Virus record (IMG/VR): IMGVR_UViG_3300046780_000148
Location: 1 to 64,000 of that record
Reading direction: 5' to 3' (one strand)
DNA from: a virus
DNA: 64,000 nucleotides
The stretch's first letter is position 1, and each line of letters opens with the position of its first letter. Below, one piece after another: positions 1 to 7,910 of this stretch. The notes beneath the pieces were generated by a model. The model was given only the letters and a program-made list of their open reading frames with translations. It was not told the origin of the DNA and searched no databases. Made by a program: the position numbers and the translations under genes.

Positions 1-584
1 GGGGTTGACTCCGGCTTTGCCGGAAGAGGCGGCTCTGCCGTCCACCCCGGAACGGGCGGCGCCCTTCCGTCGCCTGCAGGGAACCACAGGGCGATGGTCG
101 GATGCCTAGGCGGCCCCGGTTGAGACGGGGGATCTTGCTTACTCATGGACCTAACTACGTCGCTGAGTCGTCACTCAGCTATCGCGGAGTTCCCACTTCG
201 ATAGAGACGAAGCTGAATGGCTGAGCTGTCGCGGAGCTCCCACTTCGCTTAACTTACGTAAGTTTTTCCCCGGCTAAAACTAGGCTAGTTATACCGCTGT
301 ATGAAGCATGATTTCAGCCGATTTGTGCTCGCTTATCTTAATTTAAGCGAACCGCCCTATAATACGGGGAGCAACGTAAAGAGATATAATATTATATACC
401 GATGGACACATGAGACAAACCTCTCTCTTTCAGTCTTAATACTATATATATAATAATCGGATATATATGTATAGAAGAAAAAAATAAGTTGCAGTAATTG
501 TGGAGAAATCCGAGAGGAAAACTTTGACCCCAGAGACAAACCTCTCCCGCGTACAACCGATATCAACGGATTCAGATTTGACCG
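1..584. other. Non-coding left end with hairpins and a 23-bp direct repeat
   Basis: I see no convincing gene here. Bases 1-130 are GC-rich with several short hairpins (TCCGGC-TTT-GCCGGA at 12-26; CCCCG/CGGGG at about 113-129). An imperfect 23-bp direct repeat, GCTATCGCGGAGTTCCCACT and its variant, lies at 178-200 and 225-247. A perfect 14-bp palindrome AACTTACGTAAGTT sits at 251-264, followed by a T run. From about 340 the sequence turns AT-rich, and GAGACAAACCTCTC occurs twice (412-425 and 533-546). This looks like a regulatory or terminal region; its function is unknown. Confidence 0.6.
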
Positions 585-613
585 TTGATTTCTCTTAAAA
601 TAGCTAATATAAT
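585..613 (+). promoter_or_regulatory. Sigma70-like promoter, family P1
   Basis: TTGATT at 585-590 and TATAAT at 608-613 are separated by exactly 17 bases, about 12 bases before the ribosome binding site of the first gene. The same arrangement recurs at 1413, 2983, 11533 and 17864. Confidence 0.65.
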
Positions 614-635
614 AGAAGTAGAAAAGGAGGTAGTC

Positions 636-1259
636 ATGGTCCAAATTTGGAACAATTTTAGCGTATGTCCTGCATGCGAAAGGCTGTGCGAACTCTCATC
701 GACTTCGAAGTGTCGACGATGCTCAAACATCTACCAGAACACACGTAATGCCCGGCGAAAGTCTGGCGGAGATCCTACAAAGTTCAATCAACTCATGAAA
801 GAGAGCGTAACTAGAATGTCTATGTACGGTAGCCTCGATATGTGTGGGTGGTGCGACGAGTATCTCCGAGGTACCAAGCGGGACTACGTTGGCCAGACAC
901 AAGTTTGTCCGTACTGCTTCGCTATGCACAAGCGGGGCCTGGAACTTACAGAAGACGCGCTGGATCTGCTTATCGATTCTATTCGTCACGAACGAGAGGT
1001 AGCTAAGCGGGGTCGCGAGAGCGCTGAGTTCCAGAAGCGTGAGCGAGAGCGTATGCTGGCGAAGACACCTGAACAGAGGGCTCGTGAGGACGAAGACGCG
1101 GACTCGTTCATGGCCGGATTCAACGGGTGGGACGACCCGAACTGGATTGCTCACAAAGCGGGCACGTTGTCTAAAGAGACCGAAGATCTTAAGGCAGCTC
1201 TCGGTATCACCGACGAGGAGTTTACGTTCGGCACACCTATGGGACCTCCTGTAAAGTAA
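636..1259 (+). CDS. Zinc-ribbon protein, early gene
   Basis: The 207-residue product starts at the ATG preceded by AAAGGAGGT; an upstream in-frame ATG at 585 would overlap the promoter. Two paired-cysteine sets are visible: CPAC with CRRC (residues about 10-28) and CGWC with CPYC (about 70-95), which suggests two zinc-binding knuckles. The middle is a highly charged, Arg/Glu-rich helical stretch. It is the first gene after the left-end control region, so it is probably transcribed early. I recognise no enzymatic motif; nucleic-acid binding is inference. Confidence 0.75.
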   Translation: MVQIWNNFSVCPACERLCELSSTSKCRRCSNIYQNTRNARRKSGGDPTKFNQLMKESVTRMSMYGSLDMCGWCDEYLRGTKRDYVGQTQVCPYCFAMHKRGLELTEDALDLLIDSIRHEREVAKRGRESAEFQKRERERMLAKTPEQRAREDEDADSFMAGFNGWDDPNWIAHKAGTLSKETEDLKAALGITDEEFTFGTPMGPPVK

Positions 1260-1412
1260 CTAAAATCTTTCAACGCGGGAGTACAGACCTCCACCTTAGA
1301 AACTAGCTACCTTTTCTGCATGGGAACCCGAGTGTAAGCGTCGCGTCCTGTGGTGTTCTGATAAGAGAGATAGTTCCGCAAAAAATTTCCCGATTTTCCT
1401 TTGTGGCCACAC
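1260..1412. other. Intergenic spacer ahead of promoter
   Basis: No gene seen. On the minus strand at 1345-1353 it carries one copy of the CCACAGGAC motif that recurs through the window. Confidence 0.5.
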
Positions 1413-1441
1413 TAGATTTTCCATTTTTGCCTCTGTATAAT
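1413..1441 (+). promoter_or_regulatory. Sigma70-like promoter, family P1
   Basis: TAGATT-N17-TATAAT. The spacer begins TTCCATTTTTGC, nearly the same as in the copies at 2983 and 11533, so sequence beyond the hexamers is conserved too. Confidence 0.7.
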
Positions 1442-1505
1442 AAAAATATCAATCAATCTATTTTCAAATCAAACTCAAAAACAGAAAAAACAGAGGGAGG
1501 CGAAA

Positions 1506-2054
1506 ATGAACGATTTAGAAGAACTAGTCAGAAACATTCTAAACAAGAATGTATCGGTAACAGTTCCGAAAATCGAGAAGCAGCAGAAACAGCCGAAAGA
1601 AGCAGAAACCGGCAGTGCTCCGTATCTGCACTCAAACAGCATTTCAAACGTAGCAACGTTCGTAAGCTACGAAGACGTTGAAATCGATCTAACGGAGAAG
1701 CTCAAGAAGTCTGACGTGGTCCTAGAAACCGATCTTGAGAGTCAAGTTCGTTTGATTCTGAGAAAAAAGACAGATCGGATTAATCTAACAGAAACGTCGG
1801 AGCCGAGCAAAAAAGCAGTAAGACAAGCTGTTTCGACACGTAAGATGACACCGACTAACCGCGTATTCAAGGGGATGCCGGGAGATAGTCGGAATGTAAT
1901 GGTTGATGCGATCAAAGCTATTGCAGCCGAGCACACCGGCTGTATTACGGCGGATCACGTTATTCACGACGTACCGATGAAATCCACAACAGCTCGCGGA
2001 GATGGGAACATTATCGCAGGTTACCAAGTAGTTACCGACGGACCGCATCGTTAG
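1506..2054 (+). CDS. Hypothetical early protein
   Basis: 182 residues; ATG preceded by GAGGGAGG. Transcribed from the promoter at 1413. The N-terminal half is Lys/Glu-rich and probably helical; the C-terminal third (from about residue 115) is more compact, with His and Asp residues. I recognise no family. The gene is AT-rich compared with the genes from 3066 onward. Confidence 0.75.
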   Translation: MNDLEELVRNILNKNVSVTVPKIEKQQKQPKEAETGSAPYLHSNSISNVATFVSYEDVEIDLTEKLKKSDVVLETDLESQVRLILRKKTDRINLTETSEPSKKAVRQAVSTRKMTPTNRVFKGMPGDSRNVMVDAIKAIAAEHTGCITADHVIHDVPMKSTTARGDGNIIAGYQVVTDGPHR

Positions 2055-2157
2055 AGTAGTCGTTTTTACAGATTTAGAAAAAACCGTATCAAAGCTTTAA
2101 CTCCTTATTGACATTCATAGTTACGAATGAATTGAAATGAAATGGAGTAAAACAGAG

Positions 2158-2388
2158 ATGGCGAAGCAATCAGTAGTAAACGCGATTAAAGGTAAGAGTA
2201 AGGCGATGTACAAAACTGGCGGAGTGAGTCCGCAGACCCTGCGGGACATTCAGAAATTGTACAAAACGATTTCGATTGCGCCGGATGACAACGCACTCGA
2301 GCGCAAATACTTTCACGGCGGATACAAAGGCAAAGCATGTAAGACCTGCTTCACGAAGTTCTCCGTAAACGGAACTTGTAACTGCTAG
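2158..2388 (+). CDS. Small basic protein with C-terminal cysteine knuckle
   Basis: 76 residues from the ATG at 2158, with GGAG 11 bases upstream; an alternative in-frame ATG at 2137 has no ribosome binding site. It is Lys-rich at the N-terminus and ends CKTCFTKFSVNGTCNC, a four-cysteine pattern that could hold zinc. Nucleic-acid binding is possible; no family recognised. Confidence 0.7.
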   Translation: MAKQSVVNAIKGKSKAMYKTGGVSPQTLRDIQKLYKTISIAPDDNALERKYFHGGYKGKACKTCFTKFSVNGTCNC

Positions 2389-2423
2389 AGAGCTTGTAAC
2401 TGCTAATAGAAAGAGATGCGGCA

Positions 2424-2633
2424 ATGATGAATGAAAACGACATTCCCGAAGAGTTTCTTCGCGAGGTTGAAGCAGAGATCAACCGACAGAACCCGAACGA
2501 GCCCGAGGAGCTGAATCCTCGGGCAGTAGTAAAGTTGGCGTACTACTTGTACTACAACGAAATGAGTGCGGTAGAAGACGGAGTCCAAGCGTACTTCTTG
2601 TACGATCTGCTTAAGTTCACGGCATTCGTGTAG
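2424..2633 (+). CDS. Small acidic hypothetical protein
   Basis: 69 residues, mostly Glu/Asp and Tyr, with no transmembrane segment. AAGAGATG lies upstream. The structured leader of the next gene begins within 10 bases of its stop. Confidence 0.65.
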   Translation: MMNENDIPEEFLREVEAEINRQNPNEPEELNPRAVVKLAYYLYYNEMSAVEDGVQAYFLYDLLKFTAFV

Positions 2634-2642
2634 AGCTTGATT

Positions 2643-2722
2643 TGTACATAATTATTCCGTCTTTGGAACGTTATGTACATTTCAATCGACTATACAGTCG
2701 AGGACGTAAGAGAAGGAGATGC
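2643..2722 (+). promoter_or_regulatory. Two-hairpin leader RNA, copy 1
   Basis: Stem 1 is TGTACATAA (2643-2651) with TTATGTACA (2671-2679). Stem 2 is CGAC (2687-2690) with GTCG (2697-2700), preceded by CAAT. An AGAAGGAGATG ribosome binding site follows. It shares its order of parts with copies at 3702, 4190, 5097, 6335 and 6647, but the paired bases differ and still pair. Confidence 0.6.
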
Positions 2723-2726
2723 GACG

Positions 2727-2930
2727 ATGAACTATGACAACTGGCAAATGTCGTACATCAAGCGAGCGCTGAAAGAGGCGGGGCACGCAGAAGATGCGAA
2801 GCTGACGGGTGAGCAGATTCTAGCGGCGCTTGAAGCGTACGACGAGATCGAAGAGGTAACTCAGGCAGAGGCCGACGAACTCAGCGCGATCGTCATTGCG
2901 GGACTTGATGTAATGAGTCGGCAGAACTGA
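2727..2930 (+). CDS. Small hypothetical protein
   Basis: 67 residues from the ATG directly after GAGAAGGAGATGCGACG. A longer reading from 2673 would run through the leader hairpins and was not chosen. Acidic and helical; no recognised domain. Confidence 0.7.
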   Translation: MNYDNWQMSYIKRALKEAGHAEDAKLTGEQILAALEAYDEIEEVTQAEADELSAIVIAGLDVMSRQN

Positions 2931-2982
2931 AGCAAATCGTCTTAGCGAAAACAGGAAATAAAATTTCCCGTTTTTCCCCCAC

Positions 2983-3011
2983 TAGATTTTCCAAGTTTTC
3001 CCATGTATAAT
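2983..3011 (+). promoter_or_regulatory. Sigma70-like promoter, family P1
   Basis: TAGATT-N17-TATAAT. The flank CCCACTAGATTTTCCA is shared with the 1413 copy. Confidence 0.7.
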
Positions 3012-3065
3012 AAAAATATCAAACAAACTACTTTCATTTCAGTAGAAATTAACGGAAGGAAAAGG

Positions 3066-3482
3066 ATGCGACAGTTTACAAACGAGGAACTCGGGTGGAT
3101 TGAAACCGCCCTCTGCATGACTTCGGACGCCTATTTCGAGATGGCGAACGATCCTATGATGCAGGGGTCCGACGAAGACAAGCAGTCGGCAGCCGAGAGT
3201 ATTCCGATCGGCGAGGGTATGGAGCGGCTGTATCGTGAGTTGGAGATCAACCGCCTCATCCGCGAAGAGAAGTACGACCTGGTCTCGATCGAAATGGTCG
3301 AGCGGGTCGTACGAGACATGGTGTACGATCGTACGGGACCGACGCCGAACGAAGATGAGCTTCGCGCGATTCACGTAGTTGCAACGTACTTCTTCAATGA
3401 GGCGATCGAGCTCGTGAAGCGAGAGGTTCTGCGTCTGTTCGACTTCTCCTACGTCCGCATCGGAACAGGAGACATGCGGTGA
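3066..3482 (+). CDS. Hypothetical protein
   Basis: 138 residues; the chosen ATG follows GGAAGGAAAAGG. A 63-base longer reading would begin inside the promoter. Acidic, predicted mostly helical, no motif recognised. It overlaps the next gene (GTGA). Confidence 0.7.
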   Translation: MRQFTNEELGWIETALCMTSDAYFEMANDPMMQGSDEDKQSAAESIPIGEGMERLYRELEINRLIREEKYDLVSIEMVERVVRDMVYDRTGPTPNEDELRAIHVVATYFFNEAIELVKREVLRLFDFSYVRIGTGDMR

Positions 3483-3697
3483 ACTTTAACGAACGAGCCC
3501 TCGCTGCAACGGAGGTAATCAGCAAGCGAATCATCCAGTACTGGAACGATACAAACCAGTACAACGATGGGGTTGCTGAGACAACCGCGATGACGTTGGC
3601 GCGCTTCATGTGTGCGAGTGACTGCGACATCAACAAGATCGACGATGTTTCGCTCTACCACATGTACCTGCTCGTCGAGTTTCTAGACGTACAGTAA
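3479..3697 (+). CDS. Small hypothetical protein
   Basis: 72 residues from a GTG that overlaps the stop of the previous gene by 4 bases, implying translational coupling. Helical, no family recognised. Confidence 0.65.
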   Translation: MNFNERALAATEVISKRIIQYWNDTNQYNDGVAETTAMTLARFMCASDCDINKIDDVSLYHMYLLVEFLDVQ

Positions 3698-3701
3698 CTG
3701 T

Positions 3702-3775
3702 TTGAGTCGTTCATCTGCAGAGATGTAGATGAGCGGCTCAAGCGGCTATTTGGCCGTGGGCGTAATAAACAGAAG
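3702..3775 (+). promoter_or_regulatory. Two-hairpin leader RNA, copy 2
   Basis: The 15-bp stem TTGAGTCGTTCATCT (3702-3716) / AGATGAGCGGCTCAA (3727-3741) has two G-U pairs, with U always on the 5' arm. A second short stem in GCGGCTATTTGGCCGT follows, and the spacing to the ATG is longer than in the other copies. Confidence 0.6.
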
Positions 3776-3784
3776 GGCACCAAA

Positions 3785-4183
3785 ATGTTCGATATCGCCA
3801 AGCTTGCCGCCGCGTCCCAGACCGTCGAGGTCAGCGAGCTGATCGAGGTCGATGGGCACAGCGCGTACTCGATCGCCGGGATCGTCAACCAGGTGTTGAC
3901 CGCGCGTGGCTACTTCAACGGCGACCCCAAGCGGGTTCCGTTCGCCGGCCAGACGTTCTACGGTCTCGCGAACAAGGGTAAGATCAACGGCAAGAAGCAC
4001 GTCAAGGGCGAGACGACGCGTTACACGGACGAGGAGATCAGGGCCTTCGTTCCGAAGTTCGTCGCGCGTGTTCTCGCCGACGTTGGCATGCAGACGACGA
4101 CCCCGAAGCCGGAGATCGAGGTCGCGGATCGTCAGGCCGAAGCGGTTGAGGCTCCGAAGCCGAGTGCGCCGAAGCGTAACTAG
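3785..4183 (+). CDS. GC-rich hypothetical protein, possibly abundant
   Basis: 132 residues: a compact domain (about 1-100) rich in Gly, Lys and aromatics, then an Ala/Pro/Glu tail ending KPSAPKRN. The sequence is visibly richer in G and C, with C- or G-ending codons, than neighbouring genes. The gene at 18361 shares this codon use and the charged Ala/Pro tail. High expression or a different origin would explain it. No family recognised. Confidence 0.7.
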   Translation: MFDIAKLAAASQTVEVSELIEVDGHSAYSIAGIVNQVLTARGYFNGDPKRVPFAGQTFYGLANKGKINGKKHVKGETTRYTDEEIRAFVPKFVARVLADVGMQTTTPKPEIEVADRQAEAVEAPKPSAPKRN

Positions 4184-4189
4184 TTGATC

Positions 4190-4258
4190 GAGTCGTTCAC
4201 CAGTAGAAATGCTGGTGGGCGGCTCAATCAGCTTGTTGCTGGTTAGATTGGAGATGCG
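4190..4258 (+). promoter_or_regulatory. Two-hairpin leader RNA, copy 3
   Basis: Stem 1 is GAGTCGTTCACCAG (4190-4203) / CTGGTGGGCGGCTC (4212-4225), 14 bp with three G-U pairs. It shares the GAGTCGTTCA base with copy 2 but has a different, still paired tip. Stem 2 is CAGC-TTGTT-GCTG, then GTTAGATTGGAGATG. Confidence 0.65.
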
Positions 4259-4260
4259 AC

Positions 4261-4650
4261 ATGCACGGACTACCTGACAGCTTCGAGTACGCAGGAGAAA
4301 CGTACCCGAAGAAAGCTAGCAGCTGGAACACGCCGCTCGATCGGTTTGTGATCGAAGACAGTCTTCTCGAGGAACACCAGAGGGACCTCGAGGCTGACAT
4401 CGACGGCCTGAACGAGCGGCCCCGATGCGAATTGGACGTGATCGGCGGAGGCGTGTGTCAACGCCTTCTGCTGAACGTCGTGTACGGCGAAGATGGTCTC
4501 TTCGAAGACGGAACGTGTAACAACCCGAATCACACGCCCGACTACGACGATCTGCGCGAGCGCTTGCAAGCGGCGCCAGAGCCTGATGCAAAAGAAGAGC
4601 ACACCTGCATCACGAAAAAAGCCGATGGCTTCTGTTACGACGAGGACTAA
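4261..4650 (+). CDS. Cysteine-containing hypothetical protein
   Basis: 129 residues; ATG after TTGGAGATGCGAC. The C-terminal half has scattered Cys residues in CELD, GVCQ, GTCN, HTCI and GFCY contexts, which could bind a metal. No known motif. Confidence 0.7.
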   Translation: MHGLPDSFEYAGETYPKKASSWNTPLDRFVIEDSLLEEHQRDLEADIDGLNERPRCELDVIGGGVCQRLLLNVVYGEDGLFEDGTCNNPNHTPDYDDLRERLQAAPEPDAKEEHTCITKKADGFCYDED

Positions 4651-4659
4651 GGAGAACTG

Positions 4660-5091
4660 ATGTACATTCCAGTTAACAAGTATCCTTGGAACGAACAGGA
4701 ACTCGAGCACAAGACGCTGACGTGCAAGAATCACCCGTCGGCGCGGTACCTCACGAAGCACGCGTACGCACGTAACTTGCACCTGATCGAGGTGCCAACG
4801 GACGAAGGCATCGAGCGCACGGATATTGGTGAGTGCACGTGTCCGTTCCTCGATATGGTCGTCGTTGTCAACTTCGCGTCGCTCGACAGCAATGCTAAGT
4901 GTGACTTGCTCGCGAAGATGTCGCTCGAGATGGCGTTCGAAGCCTTCTTCGAGGACCCTCAGGGTTGCCCCGTTGACGCGGATGGCTTGTCCGTTGCGGA
5001 TCTGTTCAACAACTTCCTGATGCACTACGAATGGCCCGGCGAGATCGAGTCATGGGATTGGTTGCGGGAGTTCGTCGAATCGCACGTGTAG
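4660..5091 (+). CDS. Hypothetical protein
   Basis: 143 residues, 9 bases after the previous gene, with TAAGGAGAACTG before the ATG. Contains TCKNH and ECTCPF, a possible Cys/His metal site. No family recognised. Confidence 0.7.
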   Translation: MYIPVNKYPWNEQELEHKTLTCKNHPSARYLTKHAYARNLHLIEVPTDEGIERTDIGECTCPFLDMVVVVNFASLDSNAKCDLLAKMSLEMAFEAFFEDPQGCPVDADGLSVADLFNNFLMHYEWPGEIESWDWLREFVESHV

Positions 5092-5096
5092 AGCTT

Positions 5097-5164
5097 GTAT
5101 CGCATATCTTCTGATTTTGGCAGATATGCGGTGCAATCGACATACGTCGGTTAGGATGGAGATG
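5097..5164 (+). promoter_or_regulatory. Two-hairpin leader RNA, copy 4
   Basis: Stem 1 is GTATCGCATATCT (5097-5109) / AGATATGCGGTGC (5122-5134), 13 bp with two G-U pairs. Stem 2 is CGAC-ATAC-GTCG, then GTTAGGATGGAGATG. Same plan as the other copies with different paired bases. Confidence 0.65.
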
Positions 5165-5166
5165 CG

Positions 5167-5673
5167 ATGAAACTGAAAAGGCGTACACCTCACTACGTCG
5201 CAATGCGAGTTGGTGAGATCGGCAAAGAGAAGTACGATGCGGTACTGAAGCGGGAAGAGATCGATACGATCTTCTTCTCACTGCTTGCGTATCGTGACCA
5301 GCTCGTCGACGATCTCGCAACGCACGGTAACGGTCGTGAGCACTTTGGTCTCGAAGACCAGGTGTTCCTCGGTCGTACGATTGCCGAGGTGACAAAGCTG
5401 GCACTCTACATCGCTAGCAAGCAAGAGCTTGATCACTCCGACTCTGTCGGCGACCGCTACAAGAAGCTCACGCGCGAAGAGCTGATTGCATCTCTCGACG
5501 AGAGGTCGCGCCCGCTTGAGGCATTCGGCGGCATGACTCCATCTGAGGTGATGGCGAACGTCGCCGTAGATCCGATCGGCACAGCGCAGATGCTTTCACA
5601 GGCACAAGTGAATGCGTTGCTCGTCGATGACGACTACGATGACGATGATAGTTGCTCGTGTGGGGAGAACTAA
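5167..5673 (+). CDS. Hypothetical protein with acidic tail
   Basis: 168 residues; ATG after ATGGAGATGCG. Helical, ending in an Asp run followed by CSCGEN. No family recognised. Confidence 0.7.
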   Translation: MKLKRRTPHYVAMRVGEIGKEKYDAVLKREEIDTIFFSLLAYRDQLVDDLATHGNGREHFGLEDQVFLGRTIAEVTKLALYIASKQELDHSDSVGDRYKKLTREELIASLDERSRPLEAFGGMTPSEVMANVAVDPIGTAQMLSQAQVNALLVDDDYDDDDSCSCGEN

Positions 5674-5756
5674 TGCAGTGGCCGTGTGTAGGATTCATCG
5701 TCTGCATCTTGATCATCGCATACGTCATCGGACGTGTGCGAGGTATTAAGAAGTGA
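5673..5756 (+). CDS. 27-residue membrane micro-protein
   Basis: Start overlaps the previous stop (TAATG) and the stop overlaps the next GTG. One hydrophobic helix, FIVCILIIAYVIG, then a basic tail RVRGIKK, as expected for a single-pass inner-membrane peptide. Tight coupling on both sides supports it as a gene. Confidence 0.6.
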   Translation: MQWPCVGFIVCILIIAYVIGRVRGIKK

Positions 5757-5995
5757 CCGCCCAAGTTGTGTGGCGTGACGATAGTACCGATACCGCCATG
5801 CTTCAGATGTCGATCTCGGACTTCATCCAGATCGGGTCAGCACTACTGACGACGAAGGGTCAGTACGAGAAAGGCGTCGCAGAAATTGATAATTGGCGTG
5901 CGGCCGAGGAACTCAAGGAAGCTGCCAAAGAGTACGCTGAAGCAGCACTTGCACATGTATGTAACCTACTTCAAGAGCTAGGAGTGCACCGATGA
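5753..5995 (+). CDS. Small helical protein
   Basis: 80 residues from GTG, overlapping its neighbours at both ends. The second half is Ala/Glu/Lys-rich helix. No family recognised. Confidence 0.65.
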   Translation: MTAQVVWRDDSTDTAMLQMSISDFIQIGSALLTTKGQYEKGVAEIDNWRAAEELKEAAKEYAEAALAHVCNLLQELGVHR

Positions 5996-6321
5996 TGCCA
6001 TCAGACATCGATGACGGCTTCGATAAGACGGCCGGCGCAATCGGATCGTTCGAGTTCACGATCGTGTGTAAGGTGCATAGCTGCGTAGTCGTATCCGCAG
6101 ATGCATCGCCCAGCTTCGACACGGATCAGGGAATGAACTATACGTTCCTCAAGAACGACGAAGGCGCATGGGAGCTCGACAACGCAAACTTGTACTGCAC
6201 CGGCACGCCTGTCCTAGGCCATGGTGATCCCTTTCACCCGATCACGCACGAGTTCCTCACGTGTATCACAACGCGTCACGCCAACGGTGAGGTTCTATCC
6301 CGCACGTTGATCGTTAAGTAG
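5992..6321 (+). CDS. Hypothetical protein
   Basis: 109 residues; ATGA overlap with the previous gene. Contains two Cys and an overall beta-rich composition. No family recognised. Confidence 0.65.
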   Translation: MMPSDIDDGFDKTAGAIGSFEFTIVCKVHSCVVVSADASPSFDTDQGMNYTFLKNDEGAWELDNANLYCTGTPVLGHGDPFHPITHEFLTCITTRHANGEVLSRTLIVK

Positions 6322-6334
6322 TAACTGTCCGATT

Positions 6335-6434
6335 CGTACACATTGCCATCGCAGATCTCCACAGGACGGTTTGCGGCACAGTTGGAAATGTGTACGTTTC
6401 AATCAGCTACTCTGCTGGTTAGGTTGGAGATGTG
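6335..6434 (+). promoter_or_regulatory. Two-hairpin leader RNA, copy 5, with insertion
   Basis: Stem 1 is CGTACACATT (6335-6344) / AATGTGTACG (6387-6396), enclosing a 42-base loop that holds AGATCTCCACAGGACG. Stem 2 is CAGC-TACTCT-GCTG, then GTTAGGTTGGAGATG. Confidence 0.65.
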
Positions 6435-6436
6435 AT

Positions 6437-6640
6437 ATGTTTAAGCTTCGTCCGGTGTGTATCGCCGATGGCGCAAAGCAGTTCGTGAACCTCACGGGAA
6501 CGCCGTTCCTCGACAATGGTGACAGTGACTCAAACGTTTGGTCGCCAGACCTCAGTGAGATGACGTGTCCGAAGCACATCGATCTCGAAGGTGGCTGCCA
6601 GGCAAGCTGGCGCATCTGGTTCGAGAACATCGGCGAGTAA
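6437..6640 (+). CDS. Small hypothetical protein
   Basis: 67 residues from the ATG after TTGGAGATGTGAT. An upstream in-frame ATG at 6371 lies inside the leader and was rejected. Contains three Cys; no family recognised. Confidence 0.65.
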   Translation: MFKLRPVCIADGAKQFVNLTGTPFLDNGDSDSNVWSPDLSEMTCPKHIDLEGGCQASWRIWFENIGE

Positions 6641-6646
6641 CCGTTC

Positions 6647-6710
6647 GGGTCATTCATATCCCCAGATATGATTGGCTCAATCAGCTACTCTGCTGGTTAG
6701 TTAGGAGATG
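6647..6710 (+). promoter_or_regulatory. Two-hairpin leader RNA, copy 6
   Basis: Stem 1 is GGGTCATTCATATC (6647-6660) / GATATGATTGGCTC (6665-6678) with one mismatch. Stem 2 and the following GTTAG match copy 5. Confidence 0.65.
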
Positions 6711-6712
6711 CA

Positions 6713-6907
6713 ATGCCTAGGATCGACGTAACGGATGAGGAGCTGCTTTGCATTCGTAGGGCACTTCGTACGCAGAAGCGTACTCTGAACGAGATTCTGG
6801 AGATTACAGCTCCGAGTCCTCTAGCCCTATCGACGGAATCCTTCAGGATCCTGACGGGCGAGATCGCTATGTGCCAGAAACTGCTAGACGAACTCCAAGG
6901 AGAGTAA
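6713..6907 (+). CDS. Small helical protein
   Basis: 64 residues, charged and helical, ending KLLDELQGE. ATG after TTAGGAGATGCA. No family recognised. Confidence 0.65.
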   Translation: MPRIDVTDEELLCIRRALRTQKRTLNEILEITAPSPLALSTESFRILTGEIAMCQKLLDELQGE

Positions 6908-6908
6908 G

Positions 6909-7328
6909 ATGCGACGCACAATCCTATCTGTTGCCGCCTCTGTGGTGCTCTGTGCCGCGTGGGCCGCGCCTGCGAACGCGACAGCAGTAACTAAGACGTC
7001 GGCGGGCTGGATGCAGTACTACCGCGTTCGGACGCCAACGGTGACGATCAACGAGATCTACTACTGCCGCAACACGGTGGCTGGCTCGATCAAGGAGCAG
7101 AACTGCGACGCGTGGGTGGAGAACTCAAACCTGCCCCGCTACAACATGAGCACGTGGCAGTTCGCCCTCTACACGAATTGCTACCAGGAGGGCTTCTCGA
7201 AGCACGACATGCGCGCCTGCACCAAGTGGACGTGGGACGACATGCACAGTACTGCGAAGCACACGCAGATCGACTGGGAGAACGGCAACTACAAGGTCGA
7301 TGGCACCTACTTCGCCTGGTGGAGCTAA
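6909..7328 (+). CDS. Predicted secreted cysteine protein (paralog of 8602 gene)
   Basis: 139 residues. The N-terminus MRRTILSVAASVVLCAAWAA has a basic start and hydrophobic core, and ends in ANA before TAVT, so it reads as a Sec signal peptide cut near residue 25. The mature part has four or more Cys in the pattern YCRN, NC, TNCY and RACT, plus many Trp and Tyr. The gene at 8602 repeats this pattern. Release outside the cell or into the cell wall is implied. The function is unknown; it might act on the host envelope or on competing phages. Confidence 0.75.
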   Translation: MRRTILSVAASVVLCAAWAAPANATAVTKTSAGWMQYYRVRTPTVTINEIYYCRNTVAGSIKEQNCDAWVENSNLPRYNMSTWQFALYTNCYQEGFSKHDMRACTKWTWDDMHSTAKHTQIDWENGNYKVDGTYFAWWS

Positions 7329-7612
7329 TGTTTGTATTAGCTACTGAGCCTCCGTCGATCGACGTGCCCTATATGCGTTGTACAGTATGTTGGGGTCTTG
7401 CCGAGACGATCGAAGATGTGCAGAACCACTACTTCGGCGAGAGTGTCATTAAAGGCGAACGCACCTGTAGTAGTGGTATGAACGATTGGCAGTTCGTTAC
7501 GTTCTCTGCCGAAGACATCGAAGACGGTGCCGCGTTCAACCACAAGCTCCGCGATCTTCGAGACGTTTGGACCGAAAGGGACCTTCAGAAAAGGGTTGAT
7601 GATGACGACTGA
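7328..7612 (+). CDS. Hypothetical protein with CxxC
   Basis: 94 residues; the ATG overlaps the previous stop (TAATG). The longer frame upstream is the shadow of the secreted gene. Contains MRCTVCWG and a later TCSS, a possible metal site. Acidic end. Confidence 0.65.
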   Translation: MFVLATEPPSIDVPYMRCTVCWGLAETIEDVQNHYFGESVIKGERTCSSGMNDWQFVTFSAEDIEDGAAFNHKLRDLRDVWTERDLQKRVDDDD

Positions 7613-7910
7613 GCCCGCAGAGCAAGACACCCACGAGGACGAGAGCTACAGTCGCGGCAGCATGGAACTGATTGCGGCTATCGTTCAAAGCAACGTTGAT
7701 CAAGCAAGTCGTACGACCAACTTCTTGTTGGAGAATTTGCGGCAACAGCGTGACGACGCCATGATGAACTTCATCGAGATGTACGACACGTTGGCTATGA
7801 TTCCGGACAACATTCGATCAGTCGCCATCGATCGGCTATTGGGACTCAACGCATTCTCGTACGATCACTACAAGAGCACCTTGTCCCGAGAGGACGAGAA
7901 TGCGTCGTGA
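7599..7910 (+). CDS. Small helical protein
   Basis: 103 residues from the ATGATG within AGGGTTGATGATG, overlapping the previous gene by 14 bases. Acidic N-terminus, then a long amphipathic helix. No family recognised. Confidence 0.6.
   Translation: MMTTEPAEQDTHEDESYSRGSMELIAAIVQSNVDQASRTTNFLLENLRQQRDDAMMNFIEMYDTLAMIPDNIRSVAIDRLLGLNAFSYDHYKSTLSREDENAS

Noticed and set aside
2108-2136. Promoter before the 2158 gene
   Set aside because: TTGACA is present but no acceptable -10 box lies at the right distance.
4270-5025. Long open frame (251 codons) on the minus strand
   Set aside because: It is antisense to two well-supported plus-strand genes with ribosome binding sites and has none itself; a codon-bias shadow.
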